Positions 49,672 through 58,511 of a DNA stretch of 64,000 nt are shown in pieces. Source of the DNA: Pseudarthrobacter phenanthrenivorans Sphe3 (GTDB lineage Bacteria; Actinomycetota; Actinomycetes; Actinomycetales; Micrococcaceae); the NCBI RefSeq assembly GCF_000189535.1, contig NC_015146.1:62001-126000 (forward strand). Direction: 5' to 3'. Each line of letters opens with the position of its first letter. Position 1 is the stretch's first letter. Below the pieces are notes generated by a model. That model saw only the letters and a program-made list of their open reading frames with translations, made no database searches and had not been told where the DNA came from. The position numbers and the translations under genes are program-made.

Positions 49672-51747
49672 GTGTCCGCTAGGTCCACGGGAACACCAGC
49701 ACCGAAACTGTGGTGGCTTGCCATTGCCGGCCTGATCGCCATCGCTGTCGTCGTAGCAGCCACCGTGTATGGCAGAGGCGTACTGCCAGCCGAAACACGC
49801 GACCCGGGCGCGCTGGTCAGGTGGGGTTACGGCATCGTCCAGACCATCCACAACATTTCCGCGGCCGCCACGATCGGCGCCCTGGTCTTTGCCGCCTTCA
49901 TCGTCCCGCCAGCGCTGTCACCGCCGCGGCGAAGCAAGCCGTCCGGCCGGGACACGGAGACTGGCGCCCCCGAACACCCTGCCTTCACCCGCATCATGCT
50001 GCTGGCCTCTGTTGCCAGCATCCTCTGGACCTTCTCGGCGCTGGCCGTCATCGTGTTCAGCTTCGCCGACATCGCCGGAATCCCGATCTCAGGCAGCTCC
50101 CAGTTCGCTTCCCAGCTGGGGTCCTACGTGACCGAACTCCCGACCGGCGCGGCCTGGCTGTTGGTGGTGGTCATCGCCGCGACGGTGGCGACGGCGACGT
50201 TCGCGCTCCGCTCCCCCGCAGGGCTTGCCGCGACCGCGGTGCTGGCCATGGGAGGGCTACTGCCGATGATCCTGATCGGCCACGCCGCCGGCGGCACCGA
50301 CCACGAACAAGCCATCAACTCCCTGGGCCTGCACCTGGTGGGTGTCAGCCTGTGGTTCGGAGGCCTGATCGCCCTGGCCGCCGCCGGCACCGCCCTGGGC
50401 AAAGACACTGTGGCCGTCATCAAGCGGTTCTCCACCCTCGCCGGGTTCGCCTTCATCCTCGTCGTTGCCTCCGGGCTGATCAACGCCGCCATCCGCCTTG
50501 ACCTGCCCACCGGGCTCGGATCCCCGTATGGCGTGCTCCTGCTGGCCAAAACGGCCGGCACCCTGATCCTGGGCGGCCTCGGACTCCTGCACCGCACACG
50601 GCTCATCCCCGCCCTGACCGACGCCTCCGGCACCGCGCGGACGGGGCGGTTGTTCTGGCGGCTCATCGTTGTTGAAGTGCTCATCATGGGCGCGGTCAGC
50701 GGACTTGCCGCTGCGCTGAGCCGCACACCTCCTCCGGGCGGGGAGGTAATTGAACCCGCGCTGACGCCGGCGCAAATCCTCACCGGCTACCTCCTCCCCC
50801 CGGAACTGACCCCGGAGCGGTGGTTTACGGTGTGGCGGCCGGACTGGCTCTGGATCGCCGTCGCAATCACCGCCGCCTACCTCTACCTCCGCGCGGCCCG
50901 AACGCTGAACCGGCGCGGCGACAGCTGGCCCTGGATCCGTTCCGTCCTGTGGCTCATCGGCCTGGCCGCCCTGGTGTTCTTCACCTCCGGCGGCCCCTCG
51001 GTCTACGGGCGGGTGCTGTTCAGCGCCCACATGCTCGACCACATGGCCCTGACCATGATCGTCCCGGTGTTCCTGGTCCTCGGCGCCCCGGTCACCCTGG
51101 CCCTCCGAACCCTGAAGCCGCGGCACGACGGCACCCGGGGCCCGCGGGAATGGGTCATGGCCCTGGTGCACTCCCCGGCAGCGGCCATAGTGACCCACCC
51201 GCTCTTCGTCGCAGCGAACTTCGCCGGCTCCATCGTGCTGTTCTACTACTCCGATGCCTTTGGCTTCGCACTGCGCGAACACGCCGGGCACGAACTGATG
51301 ACGGTCCACTTCGTGATCACCGGCTACCTGTTCGTCCTGTCCATGATCGGCACCGACCCGCTGCCCCGCCGCGCCCCCTACCCGCTGCGGTTGTTGCTGC
51401 TGCTCGCCACGATGGCCTTCCACGCCTTCTTCGGCGTCACCCTAATGGGCTCCACCACGCTGCTGCAGCCGGACTGGTTCACCGGCCTGGGCCGGGACTG
51501 GGGTCTTTCCCCCCTGGCCGACCAGCAGATGGCCGGCGCCATCACCTGGGGCATCGGCGAGGTTCCCACGCTCCTGATCGCGATTGGAGTCGCGATCATG
51601 TGGTCCCGCTCCGATGCACGCGACATGCGCCGCATCGACCGGGCCGCCGACAGGAACCACGACGCCGAGCTGGACGAATACAATGCGATGCTCGCCAAAT
51701 TGGGCGCCAGAACCAACCGCGCCCCAGGCAAACCCGGCCATGACTGA
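49672..51747 (+). CDS. CopD-CtaG fusion, copper import/oxidase assembly protein
   Basis: A 691-residue polytopic membrane protein. The N-terminal part (to about 365) is CopD-like: IGHAAGGTDHEQAINSLGLH and LGLHLVGVSLWFGGLIALA. The C-terminal part is the caa3/CtaG family: LFSAHMLDHMALTMIVPVFL and AGHELMTVHFVITGYLFVLS, with His residues that may bind copper. It ends in a polar tail. This fusion is common in actinobacteria. GTG 49672 follows AAGGA. The 172 bp before it hold no gene. It probably works with CopC (54619) and SURF1 (45844). Confidence 0.9.
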   Translation: MSARSTGTPAPKLWWLAIAGLIAIAVVVAATVYGRGVLPAETRDPGALVRWGYGIVQTIHNISAAATIGALVFAAFIVPPALSPPRRSKPSGRDTETGAPEHPAFTRIMLLASVASILWTFSALAVIVFSFADIAGIPISGSSQFASQLGSYVTELPTGAAWLLVVVIAATVATATFALRSPAGLAATAVLAMGGLLPMILIGHAAGGTDHEQAINSLGLHLVGVSLWFGGLIALAAAGTALGKDTVAVIKRFSTLAGFAFILVVASGLINAAIRLDLPTGLGSPYGVLLLAKTAGTLILGGLGLLHRTRLIPALTDASGTARTGRLFWRLIVVEVLIMGAVSGLAAALSRTPPPGGEVIEPALTPAQILTGYLLPPELTPERWFTVWRPDWLWIAVAITAAYLYLRAARTLNRRGDSWPWIRSVLWLIGLAALVFFTSGGPSVYGRVLFSAHMLDHMALTMIVPVFLVLGAPVTLALRTLKPRHDGTRGPREWVMALVHSPAAAIVTHPLFVAANFAGSIVLFYYSDAFGFALREHAGHELMTVHFVITGYLFVLSMIGTDPLPRRAPYPLRLLLLLATMAFHAFFGVTLMGSTTLLQPDWFTGLGRDWGLSPLADQQMAGAITWGIGEVPTLLIAIGVAIMWSRSDARDMRRIDRAADRNHDAELDEYNAMLAKLGARTNRAPGKPGHD

Positions 51748-51788
51748 ATCCACCGCAGCCCCGCTGCAATCCATGCGGCCGCACGTTA

Positions 51789-51822
51789 ATACAGAACTAG
51801 CTGAATCCATTGATTTCTGTAT
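51789..51822. promoter_or_regulatory. Candidate CmtR operator upstream of the second cmtR-like gene
   Basis: ATACAGAA (51789-51796) and TTCTGTAT (51815-51822) are perfect 8-bp inverted arms with an 18-bp spacer, ending 10 bp before ATG 51833. The arm sequence differs from the operator at 46742, so the two regulators may not cross-talk. Confidence 0.6.
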
Positions 51823-51832
51823 CATTGGGCGT

Positions 51833-52237
51833 ATGCGTATCCTTTCCCCGATCGAAGTCCTGGCCCGCTTCGGCAGGGCTCTTGGTGATCCGACCCGGGC
51901 CGCGATCCTGATGGAGTTGCGGACCGGCCCCGCGTTCCCGTCTGATCTCGCCGAGCAGATCGGGGTGAGCCGGCAGATCCTGTCCAATCACCTGGCCTGC
52001 CTTCGGGACTGCGGGCTCGTCGCAGCCGAACCGGACGGGCGGCGCGTCCGCTACGAGCTCTCCGACGGCAGGCTCAGGCACGCCCTCGATGATCTGCTCT
52101 CCACCATCCTCACCGTTGACGCCGTCTGCACCTGCCCTGACCCCGAATGCGAACAAGCAGCCGATGCCCCCGCCCCAGATGCACAAGCGGCTCCGGCAGC
52201 CCCTGCCGTGCCGGGTCCGATAGGAGTCCAGGCATGA
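51833..52237 (+). CDS. CmtR-like metal sensor (ArsR/SmtB family), second copy
   Basis: A 134-residue paralogue of the regulator at 46777. It keeps the recognition helix (IGVSRQILSNHLACL), Cys56 and Cys60 (ACLRDCGLV) and C-terminal Cys99, Cys101 and Cys106 (CTCPDPEC). An extra Ala/Pro-rich tail of about 25 residues follows. The ATG at 51833 is chosen because it sits right after the operator; the frame is open further upstream into CopD-CtaG. It overlaps the CDF transporter gene by 4 nt. Confidence 0.85.
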   Translation: MRILSPIEVLARFGRALGDPTRAAILMELRTGPAFPSDLAEQIGVSRQILSNHLACLRDCGLVAAEPDGRRVRYELSDGRLRHALDDLLSTILTVDAVCTCPDPECEQAADAPAPDAQAAPAAPAVPGPIGVQA

Positions 52238-53151
52238 GCGGGCACAGCCACGACCACGCCGGAAGCGGAGCCGGCCAGCGCGGAAAGCTGATTATCGTCT
52301 TCGCGATCACCTTCGCGGTGATGGTGGCGGAAATCGTCGGCGCGTTGCTCACCGGGAGCCTGGCGCTGCTGGCGGACGCCGGGCACATGTTCACTGACTC
52401 GGCAGGGTTGCTGATCGCGTTGATCGCCGCGTCGCTGGCGCTGAAACCGGCGACGCTGAAACGCACCTGGGGCTACAAACGCGCCGAAATCATCGCCGCG
52501 GCGTTCCAGGCTGCCCTGCTGCTGGGCGTCGGCGGCTTTGTCATCGTCGAAGGTATCCGCAGGTTCTTCGAACCCCCGGAAATCGCCGGGTCAACCATGC
52601 TCTGGTTCGGTGTCATCGGCCTGGCGGGCAATGCCGTCGGCCTGATCGTCCTCGCCTCCGGCCGGAACCATAATTTCAACATGAAAGCGGCCTTCCTGGA
52701 GGTCCTTAACGACGCCCTGGGCTCCGTTGCCGTCATCGTCGCCGCGATCGTCATTGCACTCACGGGCTGGGTCCAGGCTGACGCCGTCGTGTCGCTGCTC
52801 ATCGGCGTGCTGATCATCCCCCGCACCCTGAAGCTGCTCCGGGACACCGTGAACGTCCTGATGGAAAACGCCCCCGCCGGGCTGGACCTGGGCGACGTAC
52901 GCGACCACATCCTGGCCCTGCCCCACGTCATCGACGTCCACGACCTGCACGCGTCCCTCGTCGGCTCGGGCACCCCTGTGCTCTCGGCCCACGTCACCGT
53001 CGAAGACGGCTGCATGACCGATGGGCACGCGGCGACGATCCTGGCTGACCTGCAGCGCTGCGTCGCCGAACACTTCGACGTCAGCGTCGAACACTCCACC
53101 TTCCAGATCGAACCAGCCTCCCACCGCGACCAGGAAAGCATCCACCACTGA
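52234..53151 (+). CDS. CDF-family Zn/Cd/Co efflux protein (CzcD/ZitB-like)
   Basis: A 305-residue cation diffusion facilitator. The N-terminus is His-rich (GHSHDHAG). Six helices carry the metal-site motifs ADAGHMFTD (HxxxD, helix II) and EVLNDALGS (helix V). A cytosolic ferredoxin-like domain follows (DVHDLHASLVG and SVEHSTFQIE). It exports Zn, Cd or Co in exchange for protons. It is coupled to the CmtR-like gene upstream and to the DsbA-like gene downstream (TGATG). Confidence 0.92.
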   Translation: MSGHSHDHAGSGAGQRGKLIIVFAITFAVMVAEIVGALLTGSLALLADAGHMFTDSAGLLIALIAASLALKPATLKRTWGYKRAEIIAAAFQAALLLGVGGFVIVEGIRRFFEPPEIAGSTMLWFGVIGLAGNAVGLIVLASGRNHNFNMKAAFLEVLNDALGSVAVIVAAIVIALTGWVQADAVVSLLIGVLIIPRTLKLLRDTVNVLMENAPAGLDLGDVRDHILALPHVIDVHDLHASLVGSGTPVLSAHVTVEDGCMTDGHAATILADLQRCVAEHFDVSVEHSTFQIEPASHRDQESIHH

Positions 53152-53846
53152 TGTCACAGACAAAAACCACACCCGCCAAGACCACAACGGGCGCGGCCAG
53201 GAAGGCCCGCCTTGTCATCTGGATCCTGCTGGGCGCCATCGTGGCCGCCGGCGCGATCTGGTACGCCGTGTTCACCCTGAACAAGCCGGAGCCCGCGGCG
53301 GTGCAGCCCGCGGCCGAGGTGGAGCTGGTCCTCGAGAACAGCCACCGCGTGACCTCCCCGAGCACCGAAAAGGCCCAGTTGGTCGAGTTCCTCGACTTTG
53401 AATGCGAGGCCTGCCGGGCGGCGGAACCGGTCGTCGCGGAACTCAAGGCCGAATTCGGTGACGAGGTCACCTTCATCCACCGCTACTTCCCCCTCCCGGG
53501 GCACAAAAACTCCGGCCAGGCCGCGCTGGCTGTGGAAGCGGCCGCGCAGCAGGGCAAGTACGAACAGATGTACGCCAAAATGTTTGAAACCCAGCCCCAG
53601 TGGGGCGAAAAGCAGGAGTTCCAGAACGCCCTTTTCAGGACATTCGCCGAGGAACTCGGCCTGGACATGGAACAGTACGATGTCACCGTCGCTGCCGAAG
53701 AAACCAAGGAACGGATCCGCAAGGACATCGCCGACGGCAAAGCACTCGGCGTGACCGGGACCCCGACGTTCTTCCTCAACGGCGAAAAACTTACCCTGAA
53801 TTCCGTGGAGGAATTCCGCCAGAAACTCGCTGACGCCACAAAGTAG
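53151..53846 (+). CDS. Membrane-anchored DsbA-like thiol-disulfide oxidoreductase
   Basis: A 231-residue protein. An N-terminal anchor (LVIWILLGAIVAAGAIWYAV) precedes a thioredoxin fold with active site Cys85-Glu-Ala-Cys88 (FLDFECEACRAAEP). A helical insert and the cis-Pro loop GVTGTPTFFLNG near residue 205 follow. It should form or exchange disulfides outside the membrane, perhaps reduced through CcdA (48750). It is fused translationally to the CDF gene (TGATG). Confidence 0.88.
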   Translation: MSQTKTTPAKTTTGAARKARLVIWILLGAIVAAGAIWYAVFTLNKPEPAAVQPAAEVELVLENSHRVTSPSTEKAQLVEFLDFECEACRAAEPVVAELKAEFGDEVTFIHRYFPLPGHKNSGQAALAVEAAAQQGKYEQMYAKMFETQPQWGEKQEFQNALFRTFAEELGLDMEQYDVTVAAEETKERIRKDIADGKALGVTGTPTFFLNGEKLTLNSVEEFRQKLADATK

Positions 53847-53909
53847 AACCAAGACCTCGCCCAGGCGGACACCTTGGCGACAGTCTCTGCCGGAAGGAGC
53901 GGTGCGCCC

Positions 53910-54524
53910 GTGACACCTCAGCGTGCACCGTTCCGGTTGCTGCGCACGGCCGGCGTGGCGGCGTCGGTCACTTCCCTGGCCGCTGGAGCGCACCTGTTCG
54001 GCGGGGGCCGGCTTCCCCCGGCCCCTGTACTGGCAGCCTGCACCGCCCTGGTCGTCCTGGCCGTCGTGATTTTCACCCGCTGGAAGCTGCGGGCGCCCGT
54101 CCTGGGCATGGTCCTTACCGGCGGGCAGGTGCTGCTGCACTCACTGTTCTCTGCGCTCTCCGGTGCAGCAGCGGAAGCGTCATCGGTGCCCACTGCCCTG
54201 TCCGCGGGTCATCGGCACTCCGGATCGGGTGCCTTGGCTGCCACACCTGCGGCCTCGGAGATCCACCTGCACCTGCCCTGGGAAATCGGTCCTGCGATGC
54301 TCACCGCCCACCTTGCCGCGACACTGGCCACTGCCCTCATGCTGGCCAAGGGCGAAGCGGCCCTGTGGGCGCTGGCAGCCTGGCTCCGGCCGATCCTGTT
54401 CCCCGTCCCCGCCACCTTCGTTCACCCCGCGGCCGCGCCGGTCCTGAACCGGCGGCAAGCCCCTATACGGTGTCGACCCGTAGGGCGCGCACATCCGCGC
54501 CGCGGGCCGCCGGGCACCGCCTGA
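53910..54524 (+). CDS. Membrane protein of the copper island, paralogue of 42892
   Basis: A 204-residue protein with four to five hydrophobic segments. It shares with the 42892 protein the AGAHLFGGGRLPP loop, a GGQVLLHSLFSALSG helix, a His-containing loop (GHRHSGSG) and MLAKGEAALWALAAWL. GTG 53910 follows GAAGGAG by 10 nt. It sits directly before copC, while its paralogue sits directly before ycnI, so each accompanies one extracytoplasmic copper protein. The family is not recognised. Confidence 0.72.
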   Translation: MTPQRAPFRLLRTAGVAASVTSLAAGAHLFGGGRLPPAPVLAACTALVVLAVVIFTRWKLRAPVLGMVLTGGQVLLHSLFSALSGAAAEASSVPTALSAGHRHSGSGALAATPAASEIHLHLPWEIGPAMLTAHLAATLATALMLAKGEAALWALAAWLRPILFPVPATFVHPAAAPVLNRRQAPIRCRPVGRAHPRRGPPGTA

Positions 54525-54618
54525 CCCACGCTTCACCGCCTCGTAACCACCACGGCCTCGCGCACCGGCGCGCGCTTAATGGAACGCCGGCACCACATTC
54601 TTACGAAGGAAAACCACC

Positions 54619-55230
54619 ATGAAACTCCGCCCCACTTACCGGTTCCGGCTCAGGTTGGCAGCTGTCGCAGCGCTGCTGGTTCCTGCCGCATTGACCGCTT
54701 CCCCCGCCCTGGCCCACGATGCCCTTTCATCAACGGCGCCGGCCCGGGATGCAGTAGTGACAACAGCGCCCGATGCTGTCTCGCTGACTCTGAATCAGCC
54801 ACCCACTGAATCCGGGTCCTTGAATTTGAGTGTCATCACCGTCACCGACGGTGCCGGGACCACCGTGTCCGACGGCACCGTAACGGTCGACGGGCCAACA
54901 TTGTCGACCAAGACCGCCCCCGGAGCACCCGGCACCTACACGGTTCTGTGGCGGGCCGTCTCCTCCGACGGGCACCCCATCGAAGGTAAGTACTCCTTCA
55001 CCGTCCAGGCACCGGCCGCGGCAGCACCAGTAGCGTCAGCGGCCCCCTCAACGGAAGCTGCCCCGTCGGCCGCCCCTACCGCGACCTCAGTTGCGAATGC
55101 GATGCCGACCGCCCCGCGGCCCAACGATGACAACGCGCCGCTGGCAGTGGGTATCGCGTTCGGGGCGCTGGCTGCAGCTCTGGGCATCACCATGTGGGTG
55201 CGGCGCAGAAAAGCCAACCGCGGAGCCTGA
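54619..55230 (+). CDS. copC: CopC copper-binding protein with C-terminal anchor
   Basis: A 203-residue protein. The signal peptide ends ALA-HDALSSTAP, leaving an N-terminal His, the Cu(II) ligand of CopC. The beta-sandwich ends VSSDGHPIEGKYSFTV with the second conserved Asp-Gly-His. An Ala/Pro linker and a membrane helix (VGIAFGALAAALGITMWV) with a basic tail anchor it. It should bind copper outside and pass it to CopD. A strong hairpin follows. Confidence 0.9.
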   Translation: MKLRPTYRFRLRLAAVAALLVPAALTASPALAHDALSSTAPARDAVVTTAPDAVSLTLNQPPTESGSLNLSVITVTDGAGTTVSDGTVTVDGPTLSTKTAPGAPGTYTVLWRAVSSDGHPIEGKYSFTVQAPAAAAPVASAAPSTEAAPSAAPTATSVANAMPTAPRPNDDNAPLAVGIAFGALAAALGITMWVRRRKANRGA

Positions 55231-55237
55231 CATCTCT

Positions 55238-55276
55238 TCACCCCTTCCGGCGTTCATTGAACACCGGAAGGGGTGA
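55238..55276. terminator. Hairpin terminator between convergent genes
   Basis: TCACCCCTTCCGG (55238-55250) pairs with CCGGAAGGGGTGA (55264-55276): a perfect 13-bp stem with a 13-nt loop, between copC and the leftward gene at 55302. Confidence 0.85.
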
Positions 55277-55301
55277 CGTGCTCCGATCGGTCCTCGTTGG
55301 T

Positions 55302-55778
55302 TCAGGGCCGGGGTTCAATTGTCCTGTCGCTGGCAGCACGCCGGCCGGCGAGCATCCTGAGCACGATCGCTGTTACGGCTGCGATTGCCATGGCCGCGAA
55401 GCACACCGCTCCGGCGTTGTAGAGGATCTGGGCGAACCCGGGCAGCGGCGCCGACACGTCAGCGGCGATCATGATCGAGGCATAGTAGGCGGCCGTCGCG
55501 GCCAGCCATAGCCCACCAGCTACCACGATTGCCACTGACCAGCGTGAGAACCAGCGCTTCCCAGCCTGATAAGAAACAGCAACAGCGAGCAGGACCACCC
55601 CGGCAACGGCCAGCAGTTGGGCAGGCAGCAGAAACGGGCCGGCGATAAGGCCGACCGGGAGGCAGAGCCCACCAATCATCAGCAGCCGGCGGGCAGCCAG
55701 AGGCATGCCCCCGGACTGCGCCGGGGTGGGGTTTGCCGCGGTCCGCGGGGCCTCGGGCGTGGTGTTTTCCGATGTCAT
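55302..55778 (-). CDS. Small membrane protein, unknown function
   Basis: A 158-residue protein with a polar N-terminus (TSENTTPEAPRTAANP) and four hydrophobic segments ending LRMLAGRRAASDRTIEPRP. No family is recognised. The ATG at 55778 is chosen because upstream codons enter a low-complexity stretch. It is divergent from mntR (55950), with 171 bp between, and might share control by it. Confidence 0.6.
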   Translation of the reverse strand: MTSENTTPEAPRTAANPTPAQSGGMPLAARRLLMIGGLCLPVGLIAGPFLLPAQLLAVAGVVLLAVAVSYQAGKRWFSRWSVAIVVAGGLWLAATAAYYASIMIAADVSAPLPGFAQILYNAGAVCFAAMAIAAVTAIVLRMLAGRRAASDRTIEPRP

Positions 55779-55949
55779 CGCTTTTCCCTTGATCATTCGT
55801 CGTGCATCTGGCCCGTTGCGGCCGCAAGAGCAGATCGTCAGGCGCGTGCTTCCCGGGCCCCTGACGACAGTACAGGACCAGGTGGATCGACAAGTCCAGA
55901 CTATCCTGCCCGGACGGCCGCTCCGGCGCCGGTCGTTAGTATCAGAACC

Positions 55950-56627
55950 ATGCCTTTTTCGGATCTGACTTCCTCTGCCCAGGACTATCTGAAGCTGATC
56001 TGGACCGGCACCGAGCGGTCCGACGTTCCGGTGACGATCGGCTGGCTGGCCAAAGGCCTGGGCGTCAGTGCCTCCACCGCTTCTGAAGGAGTCCGCAAAC
56101 TGGCCGACGCGGGCCTTGTCACCCACGCCCGGTACGGACATGTGGAACTGACAGCTGCCGGCCGGGAGCACGCCGTGGTCATGGTACGAAGGCACCGGCT
56201 CCTTGAGACGTTCCTGGTTCAAATATTGGGCTACAGCTGGGATGAGGTCCACGACGAGGCAGACGTCCTGGAACATGCCGTCTCCGAAACCATGATCACC
56301 AGGCTCGACCAGCTCCTGGGCCATCCGGCACGCGACCCGCATGGAGACCCGATCCCCCCAACGGAACCTGCGGCAGAGCCGGGTGCTGAAATCCCACTCT
56401 CCGCGGCACCAGTTGGGCCGGCGCTGACCCTTGTCCGTGTCTCTGATGCCGACCCTGCCCTGCTCAAATACTGCGCCGGTCTGGGACTACTGCCCGGAAC
56501 GGACCTAACGGTCCTCGAACCCCGGCCCTTCGCAGCAGGAACGACTATCCGTTTAGCCGGGCACGATGCGGGCATCGAGATCGGCCCGGAGGCAGCGGAG
56601 GCGGTCTGGGTAACAACACGCAGCTAA
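55950..56627 (+). CDS. DtxR/MntR-family metalloregulator
   Basis: A 225-residue protein with the DtxR layout. The winged helix has DYLKLIWTGTERSDVPVTIG and GVSASTASEGVRKLADAGLV. The metal-binding dimerisation region includes VRRHRLLETFLVQILGYSWD and EVHDEADVLEHAVSETMITR. A C-terminal SH3-like (FeoA) domain holds LKYCAGLGLLPGTDLTVLEP. It is convergent with the Mn transporter gene mntH, so it most likely senses Mn(II) and represses mntH. Iron sensing is the alternative. Confidence 0.85.
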   Translation: MPFSDLTSSAQDYLKLIWTGTERSDVPVTIGWLAKGLGVSASTASEGVRKLADAGLVTHARYGHVELTAAGREHAVVMVRRHRLLETFLVQILGYSWDEVHDEADVLEHAVSETMITRLDQLLGHPARDPHGDPIPPTEPAAEPGAEIPLSAAPVGPALTLVRVSDADPALLKYCAGLGLLPGTDLTVLEPRPFAAGTTIRLAGHDAGIEIGPEAAEAVWVTTRS

Positions 56628-56648
56628 CCCAGCCCGGGAACCGGGTTG

Positions 56649-57899
56649 TTAGGACTGCCCGGTGAAGGTTAGAAAAATGAGGACGCAGTTAAGCCCGACG
56701 ATCAGCGTCGCACTGGTCCACCCGGCGATCTTCAACGGGGTGGAGTCAGTATGGATACCCATCACCTCGCGCTTGCCCGTCAACCTGATCAGCGGAATCA
56801 ACGCGAAAGGTATCCCGAAGCTGAGCAGGACCTGGCTCAGCACGAGCGCCAGGGTCGGTTCAATGCCCGCCCCCAGAATCACCAGGGCGGGAATCAACGT
56901 AATTACCCGGCGGGTGAGCAGCGGCACCCGCACCTTCAGCAACCCGCCCATGATGGTCGCCCCCGCGTAGCAGCCCACGGAGGTCGAAGCGAGCCCTGAA
57001 GCAAGCAGCCCGATCGCGAAGACGACACCGATCACCGGTCCCAAAGCCGCGGTAACAGCCGAGTGGGCCCCGGCAATGGTGTCGGTGCCTTCCACACCCC
57101 GCAGGCTCGACGCTGCCAGCAACAGCATCGCGATGTTCACCACGCCCGCCAGCATCAAAGCTCCTGCCACATCGAAACGGGTGGCCCGGATAAGCCTGAT
57201 GCGCACCATCGGGTCAGGAGAGAATCCGTGCCGATCACGGGCCAGGGCCGAATGCAGGTAAATCGCGTGGGGCATGACCGTGGCGCCGAGCATGCTGGCC
57301 GCGAGCAGGACGGTGTCCGTCCCTTCGAACCGCGGCACCAGCCCGCCCAGTGCGCTTCCGGCATCAGGTGGGTTCACAAATAGGCCGGAGACGAATCCCA
57401 CGGCGATGACCCCGAGCAGGGTCAGGATCGCCAACTCGAAGGATTTTTGGCTGCGGTGTGACTGCAGTGCCAGCAACAGCATGGACGCCACACCGATGAT
57501 GATCCCGCCGGTCAGCAACGGAATCCCGAACAACAGGTTCAACGCCACGGCGCCGCCAATAACCTCTGCCATGTCCGTCGCCCCCGCGACAATCTCCGCC
57601 TGAGCCCAATACGCCCGGCGCCGCTTGGTCCCCAGTCGCTTGCCTAGGATTTCCGGCAGGCTCAGGCCGGTTGCCAGCCCCAGCTTGGCTGACTGGTACT
57701 GCACGAGGACCGCCATGGCGTTCGCGGCGACTAACACCCACACCAGCAAATATCCGAAGCTTGCCCCGGCGGTCAGGTTGGCAGCGACGTTGCCCGGATC
57801 GACATACGCAATGGCGGCTACAAACGCCGGCCCCAGCAATAGCAACCGCGACCATACCCGAGGGGTTACTGGGCGATCGGTAAGAGTGGGGACTGCCAT
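56649..57899 (-). CDS. mntH: Nramp-family Mn(II) transporter
   Basis: A 416-residue, eleven-helix proton-coupled divalent-metal importer. The family's helix-1 motif (AYVDPGNVAANLTAGASFG) and helix-6 motif (MLGATVMPHAIYLHSALARD) with the Met and His of the metal site are intact. It imports Mn(II). The gene faces mntR, and a candidate MntR/DtxR operator lies upstream at 57950. Confidence 0.93.
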   Translation of the reverse strand: MAVPTLTDRPVTPRVWSRLLLLGPAFVAAIAYVDPGNVAANLTAGASFGYLLVWVLVAANAMAVLVQYQSAKLGLATGLSLPEILGKRLGTKRRRAYWAQAEIVAGATDMAEVIGGAVALNLLFGIPLLTGGIIIGVASMLLLALQSHRSQKSFELAILTLLGVIAVGFVSGLFVNPPDAGSALGGLVPRFEGTDTVLLAASMLGATVMPHAIYLHSALARDRHGFSPDPMVRIRLIRATRFDVAGALMLAGVVNIAMLLLAASSLRGVEGTDTIAGAHSAVTAALGPVIGVVFAIGLLASGLASTSVGCYAGATIMGGLLKVRVPLLTRRVITLIPALVILGAGIEPTLALVLSQVLLSFGIPFALIPLIRLTGKREVMGIHTDSTPLKIAGWTSATLIVGLNCVLIFLTFTGQS

Positions 57900-57949
57900 G
57901 ATGTAATCCTCGTCATTGGGGGACTGACTGATACGACGAGGATAATCGA

Positions 57950-57967
57950 ATTTAGGGGTACCGAAAA
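57950..57967. promoter_or_regulatory. Candidate MntR/DtxR-type operator upstream of mntH
   Basis: TTTAGGGGTACCGAAAAG is an imperfect palindrome centred on GGTACC, about 50 bp before the mntH start. DtxR-family boxes have this AT-flanked, GC-core form. Confidence 0.5.
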
Positions 57968-58037
57968 GTAGTTTTTAGGCAGCCCTACGCTGTGTCCTTG
58001 TTCAGTTGGCCGGCGGGGTCACGAAGGCGCAGACAAG

Positions 58038-58235
58038 ATGTTGTCCCAGGCCGGCGCCAGGGCTGCGGCGGCCCGGACCAGATGTTCCGGGCAGTTCCAG
58101 TCGATGCGGTTTTTGAGGTCAATGCCGTTCCCGGACCGGTGGGCCCCGTTCTTCGAACCCACCATGAGACTCAACGATGTCTACGCCTACCCCACCAAGC
58201 ACTTCGACTTCCACGCCCGCCAACTCAGACTTTGA
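58038..58235 (+). pseudogene. C-terminal remnant of an unrecognised protein; rest of 57968-58511 empty
   Basis: A rightward frame with protein-like sequence (SMRFLRSMPFPDRWAPFFEP, then LNDVYAYPTKHFDFHARQL) ends at 58235. It lacks a credible start and overlaps an alternative frame. It looks like the tail of a helical protein, but I cannot name the family. The rest of the 540 bp between mntH and the HerA gene shows no gene. Confidence 0.35.
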
Positions 58236-58511
58236 CGTCAAGCTAGGGCACACCCCAACCTGACGTCAGCCAGAGCCGGAAAGGACGTCAGAGTAGGGTC
58301 CAAAGGAGCTTACTGCACGCCCTTGGCGCGTGGTTCTTAGATCTCAGCCTGACGAAGTCCAAGCGCAGTAGGTAGGTCCTGTCATTTGCAGAAGTCGTCT
58401 GCATGGGCTGTCAGGAGTCCTCCGCACCCTCTCCAGGGACCACCCCGTCATAATGTCCATGCAGAAGGACCGGGGGTCCTGTCAGTCCAGGGCGTAACCG
58501 TTCGGCATTCT

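Noticed and set aside
50257..51423. 388-codon leftward frame opposite CopD-CtaG
   Set aside because: Low-complexity Gly/Gln/Glu-rich antisense frame in high-GC DNA; the sense strand has a well-formed membrane protein.
55302..56342. Extended 346-codon leftward frame
   Set aside because: Only the part from 55778 down looks like a protein; the upstream half is the antisense of mntR.
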